A DNA stretch of 64,000 nt from Enoplosus armatus (lineage: Eukaryota > Chordata > Actinopteri > Centrarchiformes > Enoplosidae): NCBI RefSeq assembly GCF_043641665.1, contig NC_092181.1:12997463-13061462 (forward strand), in the 5' to 3' direction. The notes beneath the pieces were generated by a model, which saw only the letters and a list, made by a program, of their open reading frames with translations, did not search any database and was not told the DNA's origin. The translations under genes were made by a program, and so were the position numbers. Positions 42,001 through 51,000 of this stretch are shown piece after piece. Positions within the stretch are counted from its first letter, which is position 1; each line of letters opens with the position of its first letter.

Positions 42001-45000
42001 CAATTTAGTTCAAATCCAAAAAGTGTAGCTGGCATCATAAATTCAGCACACAGGCATAAACATCTGCGCTGGGTAGTTGTCAGCTTTCGTTTGTGGTGGT
42101 CGTCAACGTTGCCATCTGTCTCGGTAAAGACTAAACTTTTCTTCCAAAGGGAGAACAGAGGGGAATGAAAGAGTTGGCTGAGTTGTACACTCGGCGTGGA
42201 ATGATCCCTAATGGGCAGAGCTTGACTGAAGAGGCAGAAATCAGTTAACGCGAGCGCTCACACACAAACAGGTGTACATAGCAAACACAGGGTTATTGTA
42301 CCTGTGTCAACAGTGCACCTGCCAGGATTCACTGCGGACCTTTACGGCCTGTGGCATAGGAATGTGTCCCAAAATATGTACACGTGTGTGTGTGTGTGTG
42401 TGTTTCTTAGGATATTACCCGATGAACATTCCCGTGGCGTCTATAAGATCTGTGACAAAAAACTGACATTTTCCATTTTCCACCAGTCCCTAGACCCTCT
42501 GAGCCATCACTAGAAAATGCCTACGAGTCGGTCACACACTCATACACACATACAACCACACACACAAGCCCCCAGGTGTTGGTGTGATGGGTCATGGCCA
42601 GTACGTCACTCTGTCAACAACACTGTAACTATAACCTGTGGGAAGGTATTGTAGTTTCAGCCATGAGGAATGAATGGACCTGCACTGTGTCTTTGATCCC
42701 CGGAGGATCAGTGACGGACCTAAATAGGAAGCTGGAACCTGTTCGACAGTGCTGGTTGAAGTTAAAAGGAAGGAAGGTGTTCTTCAACTTACCCTGAACA
42801 AAGGTAGCCTTGCTGCCATGTGTAGTCCCAAAATAAACAACCTAATGTTACATTCGGGCACTACGTAACCAATAAAGGCGTCAATATGCTTAAATTGATG
42901 TTCTTGTCAGATGGCTAAACAGCAGCAGAAACGTTGGAAATCCCGTAACATCACACCTTTCCAACGTTTCAATTTAGGGGAACTTTCCAAAACCAACAAT
43001 CACTTCCACTTTGTGCAGTGGTTGGCCAGGTGTGCGGTGGTCAGAAAGTAAGCAGGGTTTAAATTTCCCTCTCAACTTTTTTTAAATTAATCGTACAACT
43101 ACTTTCATGTTTTTTTTCATGTGTACAAGAAAGTGCGACACTATGAATGCCTTCTATGGTGGCAAGCTTTTAACCCCATCTTCAAATTTGGACATTTGTA
43201 GCATCTATAAACACTTTCACTTCTGACGTGGTTGTACAAAGTAGTTTGTTTTGAGCATACAGACACCTTAAGCTGACTAAATCATCTGTTTCTCCGTTTT
43301 AGCCTTCTGTCCACACTAAGTCTGTGTTTTTTCACACCCAAAAACCAGAACATTCAAATACTTAGTGTGGACAGTGAAAATAAGCTTTTGGCAAACAATG
43401 CTGTATGCTTGCTCAGGCACTGTCTTGAGCTTTAACCCTCTCTATGAGCACTAATTTTAAATGTCGACTACAGTCATTGTCATTAAGCTGTATCTATTTT
43501 GTCAGATGACTTTGTTGTCTGGAAACTGCAATCAAATCACTATTTCGTACTCGTTCAGCTATCTGACAATAAAAAACAGAAAGACACGTAAATGCGATGG
43601 AGAGCAGGAGAGGACAGGACAGAGGTGAAGAGATTTGTTTGTTTAAGTGCAATGACTGAAACATGATAATCCTCCAAACACAAGTACATCACAGCCAGCA
43701 GTGACAGACACACACTGAACTCTCACTGAAACATGCAGCCTCAATTAAAAACACTGCAAGCTCCTTAATCAAAGCCTAATTTTATGTTTTTCCAATGAAG
43801 CCTTTTAGTTTGTTGTGCCGTAATTATAAAACTGATGAACTAGTGTGTGGTGATGGTCATGAACTGTACACAGAGCTAATGGAAAGGGATGACATGAAAG
43901 CACTGAACAGCAGACTGAGACCGAAGCCTCTTCACATCTGCAGTGAGTCCACTTAACTCTGACGGGGAATTGGACTTCAGAATCAGAATCAGCTTTATTG
44001 GCCTGCTATGTGTACACATACAGGGAATCTGACTCCGGTTTTTCATTGCTCTCAATGTGCATACACAGAAATAGACATACATACAGCTAAAAACAAGGAC
44101 AACAAGCTTGACAGGGTAAACATAAAAGTGCAATGGTGCAGAGTGCAAAGGGTGCTGAAATAAATATGATTAACGTAACAGGTTGCTTTATATATGTGAG
44201 ATATATTAGGGGCTGGATTCTCACATCGCGCAAGCAATTCTCACGTGATCTCGCAAATTCAGCTGCCTCACAAGGTAACGTGATTTGGGCAGCAGGACTG
44301 CTTACCACGTTCTCACGTGACGTGAGAGCAACAGTTGGTGGTGCAGAAGAAGACAGTGACAAGAAAACATGGAGGAGGAGAGTGAAATTATAAGTAGTGA
44401 TATATACCGTTACCGTGATATAAAACTACACATACCGCGATGGAAGATTTTTTACCATATCGCCCAGCCCTAATGCACAGCATTCGAAGATTTGTGTTTC
44501 AGTGATGATATGTACATGTTAAAAAACTGTGTATATAAATAATGAGAATATATAATCTACAGGTACAGTGGATGTTTGTGTCACAGGGTTATTGCACCAG
44601 GATTCCTCCTGGCACTATGTGACTGGTGTTCATCAGAGTGATGGCCTGGGATGCCCTTCACAACAGAAAGATGAGAGACAGAGAGATAGAGGTAATAAGT
44701 GAGAAGGAGATGAAGAGAAGACAGAGAGCAGACGAATCAGGGCTAATTTGTGTAGGAGCCCCATCAACACTGGTCCTAAAAGGCAGCAGGCACACTCAGC
44801 CTCCACCACACACGCACCACTTGCTCAGCGGGGGTGGTGTGCTGTCACTTCAACTGCCCTCCCTTGACCTGTAGTAATGGATTTACATTTTTAGGTCTGG
44901 TGGGTACAAACACACTGTATGTACACACACACACACACACAAAGCATATGGAGGTTGCAAGATCACTGAGTCGTTCAACTATCAAAAGACACACTTCGAT

Positions 45001-48000
45001 TTCATGACACCGCTGCTATGAGTTTGCACACTGTAGCCAATTACGGGTAAACTGGCACGTCTTCTTTCTCCCGTTTACAGATCGACAGGCACAGCAGCTA
45101 TTTTTACCTCTGCATAAAAGCAGAGACTGTTTTCACACTCCGCCAACTGGAACTGTGCCTTTCATTAAGGAAATCTATTTAGAGCTGAGCAGGGGGAGAG
45201 GCAGACGAGCAGGGAAAGATGAGCGCTGATTAAATCTTTCAATGAAAATGTTTGTTTGAGGCCCTATCTGTTATTTCATCACCGCACAGCCTGGGAACTT
45301 TTTAATAGAATGGGGCGGGGCGCAGTTTGCTGACTGTAACTACTTTTTACCATGCTGAATCAATGACAACACAGTTCAGTATCACCACAAACTCTTTGTC
45401 GTTGAGTTATCTCCAAGACTCAGCTGGTGTCAATCACTGCTGTAGAGTTAGATGAGCAGGTCAGCAGACTGTAACCCCTCCATCTGTATGTGTCAATGGC
45501 AATTAGTCTGATGAGCACATCAGTATAGCATAGATATATGGATAAAGGAGAAAAAGACTCGCACTATAAAAGAGAAGAACCCAAGACGGGGCTGACTATT
45601 ATCTATCAGTTGACCTCTTCTCAGATGTTTTGAAATTGTACCCTTTTGTGTGCCGGTTTCCTTTCAATCTTTTCCTCACCTGAGTTCTTGAACCTGAAAC
45701 TTTCTTTTTGGAACTCATAAAAGAGACATCCTCACCTACTCAAAAAAAAAAACTTAACTGCTGTATATAGTCTCTACTACCGTTGTCATCAGTAACTGCA
45801 GTGACTGTTATGATCTCATTGTCTAAACCTCCTACTGCTTTTAATGTATGTAAAACTGACAGGGCGTGCTATGCCTGCATGCACCAGTAAACGCAGCTGA
45901 GGGTTCCCAGTTGGCTTATATGTTAAGTGCCAGTTACCTGGGTGGTTTACCATTAATTTGAAGTGTACTTTAAAAAAAAAGAGAGAGCGACACTGAGAAG
46001 ATGCCAGCTGTGCCGTGCGATGAGGTGAGAAGGAACTGCCAGACAAAACGACTTTAAATAATGACCTTCCTTTTCTCTCAGCCGTGGCCACTGAATGTCT
46101 AGCTAACAAGCTCATTGAAACGCACGACAGAAACTCTGGGAAACACGAGTCCCACCGGGAACAGGTGGCTTCCCCACCATTGAATTTCTGCTTGTTTTAA
46201 TTAATGACAATAGCCGGGCTATTCTAACAACAGACCTCACTGTCGTTACTTTAGCTAAGAAGTGATGGAATGATCATAAATCACGTATCACATGGCTAAA
46301 ACAGTGTTTTCACTACAACAGTATGCACTGAGTAAGTCCCTCTGGCTAGACGACATTCCTCAAAGATCTAAAAGACTTTTGTGCGGTTACAGTGAGGAGT
46401 TTTGGGATCATAACTCACATTCAGAGGCTTTTCAATGCCACCAAGCAAGAAATGAAGGGGGAAACACTTCCATGGAAAGTATGCAGCCATGTGAAAGTGT
46501 TTAATCACTAAGCTCCTGTGGGCGCGTGCCTGGGGCATTTCAAAATGCCTTTGGGAGCAGGCTGTCAACACAAAGGCAACTGTGGACACACATACGACAC
46601 AAAGCCCAGAACTGTTACTGTTCGCTGTTCAGTTGTAGTTCTTTTAGTCTTCTATCACAACAAGAGACAAACATTCCTGTTGCAAGGCTGCAGAGAAGAG
46701 CCATCTGTGTAAAAAAAAAGATTTCTAGTGCACAAACCACAGATATACAGTCAATGGTTTTGTATACATCCTGTCTCTACAAGTGCTCCATGTACTTTGA
46801 GTTGAGCCAGATTTCCAGGCTGTACACCAGGGGACTTCCAATCTCAGGCTTTACAAGCACTGGGACATTCCCATTCCCCTTAGATAACAACTTGGTGTGT
46901 CTGTGCTGTAGGTGTAGCCCCTCATAATCCACGGTGTACAAAATCACTGACTGTGCTAAGGCAACTTAAAGACAGAGAAGCCTTCTGGATTCATTTTTTA
47001 CAGATGAGCATGAGAAGACAAATAATGAGGTAAAAGATTCTTGTAAAACATTTCTAATTTAGCTCTTCTAGTCTCAGTCGTACAAGGAAATCCATCTGAT
47101 GTACCTTCCCGGGGAGTACCAGTGGTTCATTTCGGGGTGCGATCTAAACATGCTTAATACGGTTTATCAGATAAATCCTGGACATAAACTGTGGTCCATT
47201 CTCAAATCCCCAGAAATCCTCAAAAAAACATCATGAAGGGGCACTGTAGTGAGTGTGCACATCTGTTGGCACAGAGTGGAGACTGCAAAACAGACCCTGT
47301 TTTTTCTTTTGGATGATACACATATTGTGTGTAATCAGGCTACCATGACTGCAGTCTTTGCAGATTGGTCTGTGTGTGTCTGGAGGACAGACAGAGGCCG
47401 GGACACTTTGATTATAAGAGCAGTGCAGCTGCCATCCTCCTAACAGCATCTTCTCTGCTTCATTAAACGTCGCCTCTGTCTATGCTCACTCCTCATGTTT
47501 GTTTCAGGCGATGGGCAACACGAATCAAAGCATTCTGAGGTTTGCTCTCTTGCTTCCTGCACGCAGAGGAGGAAAGCACTTATACAGCAACAAAATCCTC
47601 TCCGGGGACAACAGAGAGGAGTGAAGGGGAAAGCGAACAGAGCGACGCAGCATTTGATTCCAGTCCCGATGGTCTGAAACCCAGAAATTGATAGCTGTAC
47701 GTACCGAGTTCACATGGGAGCCGGTAAGAATGATATGACAGGGAAGGTTTTGTACACAGCCCAAACTGCTTTGAAGAAGCTGGAGGAAAGCCATAGTCCC
47801 AACAAAAAAAAGGATGAGGGAGAGAAGATGATCCTGTCTTTTCTCTGATGTGTACACATCCCTGATGGGATGGACAGAAATGAATGTGCTCTGCATATAA
47901 GGAGGCAGGGATGCCAGAATTGATTAATACAAGAGATGCATCATTGTCTTCATCTCTGGACATCTTTTTTTGCCAACGTATTACACTCACTGGAACATTT

Positions 48001-51000
48001 TACTTAATTGAAAGTGTCACAACCCGGCTCAAGGCTGGACATAGAAGGGGAGAACACGCAAGACTTGTAACTAAAAATACGTTTATTTCACATAACTAAA
48101 TTAAGGAAATTAAGATAAAGACAAATGATATACAACAAATCCAAACAGGGTAGAAGCCAGAGGAGAGAGACTTGCTGACTGCCACCAGCTTATATATCTT
48201 GCAGCCAGACCAGGTGAGCTGCATCTGCCCAACAACCCGACTACGCCCACAAGGCTCCTGGAGGGAGAGGCCTGCTCAGAGGGTCGTCACAATAACTTAC
48301 AACCACTCGCTCAAAGGTTGTGGCTTATGGGAAGTTTGGAGTGGTGAAGAATGGAGCATGCTTGAAAGAAAGTAGTTTGCACAAAGTGTTGTCCGACCAC
48401 ATCTAAAGGCTGCAGGGACCCTCTAGGTATAAAAAGGGACTTAGTAGTTGACTTTCTCACCTCTGCATACCTGGCTAATTGCTGCGTGAAGAGGGCGTGT
48501 TTGTCCGATTGTCAGTTTTGGAAAACAATCCCCCCCAGTTTTGACATTGGACAGATGTGACGGGGGAGAGGGGTCTAGATGCTGTTCTACAATCTGACAA
48601 GAACTTCATTTGAAGCATTTCGAAGCCTGTGTTGGTTTGACGGATGTGTGTCGTTGCCCAGCCACCTGGACTAACACCATCTTCACTCTCTTTACATAAA
48701 GGGCCACAATGAAAATGTCTTGAACAAGCAGGTTGTCCATTAATCGCAGGGTTGGCAGTTCGATTCCCGCCTCCTCCTGTCCACATGTCCTTGAGCAAGA
48801 CAACTCCAATTGGCCCTGATGTGTAGGCTAGTGCCAGTAAATGCAGTCCATGCAGTCACTAACAGTGTCATCTTTGATATTTGTAGATGTGTTATTTTAG
48901 GTCTGCTCATAATGCTGCAAAATAAACACACACTGTACCTACATGTATAGATGCACTTTGTACTGGGTATCTTTGCATTAGCCAAATAAACGACCTTGCT
49001 CTGTTTTCAAGCAAACTTTTGTCTTTTGTCTCTCATGCAGTGACACAGGTTGCCAGACTGGTTTAAAATCCTTCTTTTCCTTGTCTTTAGTGGCCCATCG
49101 TTTTTCTTCCTTAGTTGCCTCACAGAAGCTCGGGGTCTCCGGGGTCAGCCCCTTGACAAATGGAGCAGCTCATTGTGAGGAGGAAGACGGGAAGAAGAAT
49201 AAAAGAGTGAAAGGACATTTGTTGCTGCCAGACCGGGCTACGACCTCGCCATTTGGACAAACCCACGTTTTTTAAGGCTGCCGTCCACTTGAGGAAATTC
49301 AAAGCTGTGCTGCACGCATAAAGACAGCGGATTGAGAGGCCCACTTAATGCCTGTCAACAGAATATGCTCCATCACTAATACACCCACACAAATACACCC
49401 ACCACACCCCAGCAAGCCTTTCCCGTAATCCCATGGGACCTCAGCCTCCCCCTGAAAGAGTGAGCCTGACACGAGCCTCTGGCTCAACCCTAAACATCCC
49501 CGCTAACCCCCTGCGCACACACACACACACACGCATACAATTCCTCACCAGAGAAAGTAGGGGGCCCCTGGGCAGGTGCTGCAGCAACCCCACAGAGTGG
49601 TGGCTGTGCGGGTATAAATGTGTATGTATGTGTGTGTGTGTGTGTGATAGTAGGGGGCCCGTTTGCCGTCTGTCAGTCCAACATGCTGCTTGCATGATCA
49701 GCTGGTCTGTGTTTCTCTTCTCCTGGGGTTTCTTGGCTGTATCAAAGTGTGTGTGTGTGTGAGTGTGTGCACGCCTGCATGTGTTTCACAAGATCGGCCT
49801 GAGAGATAGATCAATGCATTTAGGATTATGTATCACCATAAATGCGTTACCAGGGTCAATGTCAGTGGACGACACACCCACGGCCTCCAGTGTGCTCCCA
49901 CTCCCACCCCTCTACAGGAGTTCGGTTTGACAAAGCCGCGGCCTGGTTGCATGTTACGCCGTGATTGTTACCCAGCAGGCAAAGGATTTAAAGCTGCACT
50001 AGGCAAGATTTTGATCTAAAAATACATTTGTCTGATCAGCCTAAATCACAAACTGGGGCTGAAGGAGAGAAGACTGTGCCATCTCCGCCAGCTGAAACCT
50101 GGTACTTTCACCTCATTTAGCCAAATTAAATTCAGGAGCCGTGTTTGTTTACCCACAGAAACAAACTACTCAAAATGAATCAGTGATATAAAAAACTATA
50201 GACTGTAATTAGCTGTATTCACCAGACTGAGATCTGTTGGGATGCTTTCAGCAGCCCAGATCAGCAGGTATGGCAAACATGGACAAGCTGTGTGAAGTTA
50301 AACATCATGATACATAATTTCTAGGCACAGAAGTTAAAATTTTACCCCTTGGCATCAATGTGCAAAATGTCCTAGTGCAGGTTTAAGTCATTTACATTAG
50401 TGATAAAGCCAGTGTTACAATATAATTACAGTGTCAAGGTCATGATACATGGACAAAATGTGTAAAAATCCCACCATTAAAAGTAGTTTCTAGGCATGTA
50501 TTACACTAATCAGAATCAGAAACTGTTTATTGCCAAGTAACATACATTACAAGGAATTTGCTGTGGTCTGAAGGTGCTATTGTTTTGACAACAAATATGT
50601 AGAATATAAAAGGTAAAATAAGAATAAAAATAAAAATAAGATAAATAACAAACAGTGCAGTGACCAAAATAAAGTAAAGCACTGAATATTGACTTTTTTC
50701 ACATTAAAAAGTAACTTTAACTGGTTTGCCTGTTCCCACTGATGGTGCACTACTTCAGTTTACCCCAAATCTTCCCCATGTTTCATGACCTTTAAGCTGG
50801 ACAGTGCTGTGTTGCATCTGTTTAACACATGTGTGTTGCTTCCAGCTGATAACAGAGATTATGTCAGAGGTCGCCAACAGTTCACACACACACAGATGAG
50901 CACCTTCGAAGACAACACTGCTCCACAATGAGTGAAACATGCATATGGTAAGAGATTCATGCCACTGTAGCTTGCACTACATACCTTGTCAAACAGAGAC

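Larger units (their letters stand above)
21586..50984 (-). other. rhbdl3 intron 2 (about 29.4 kb)
   Basis: The longest intron in the window. No exon of rhbdl3 or of any other gene was recognised on either strand. It holds many CA/GT microsatellites, at least eight dispersed repeats (listed separately), a small hairpin element at 28309-28419, an inverted sequence pair (31063/36997), and large single-copy stretches (about 21.7-24.0, 25.6-27.4, 30.9-33.6, 34.9-37.4, 40.0-42.8 and 45.0-47.9 kb). Some of these, such as 24.80-24.95, 31.13-31.44, 36.77-37.25 and 40.02-40.20 kb, have the mixed composition of conserved non-coding elements; this is inference only. Confidence 0.8.

Noticed and set aside
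47580..47990. 136-codon frame on the minus strand in intron 2
   Set aside because: No family resemblance and no plausible in-phase splice sites relative to rhbdl3 exons 2 and 3.
48725..48790. tRNA gene suggested by a GTTCGATTCC B-box-like word
   Set aside because: No cloverleaf or A-box at the right distance; the sequence belongs to a common dispersed repeat.
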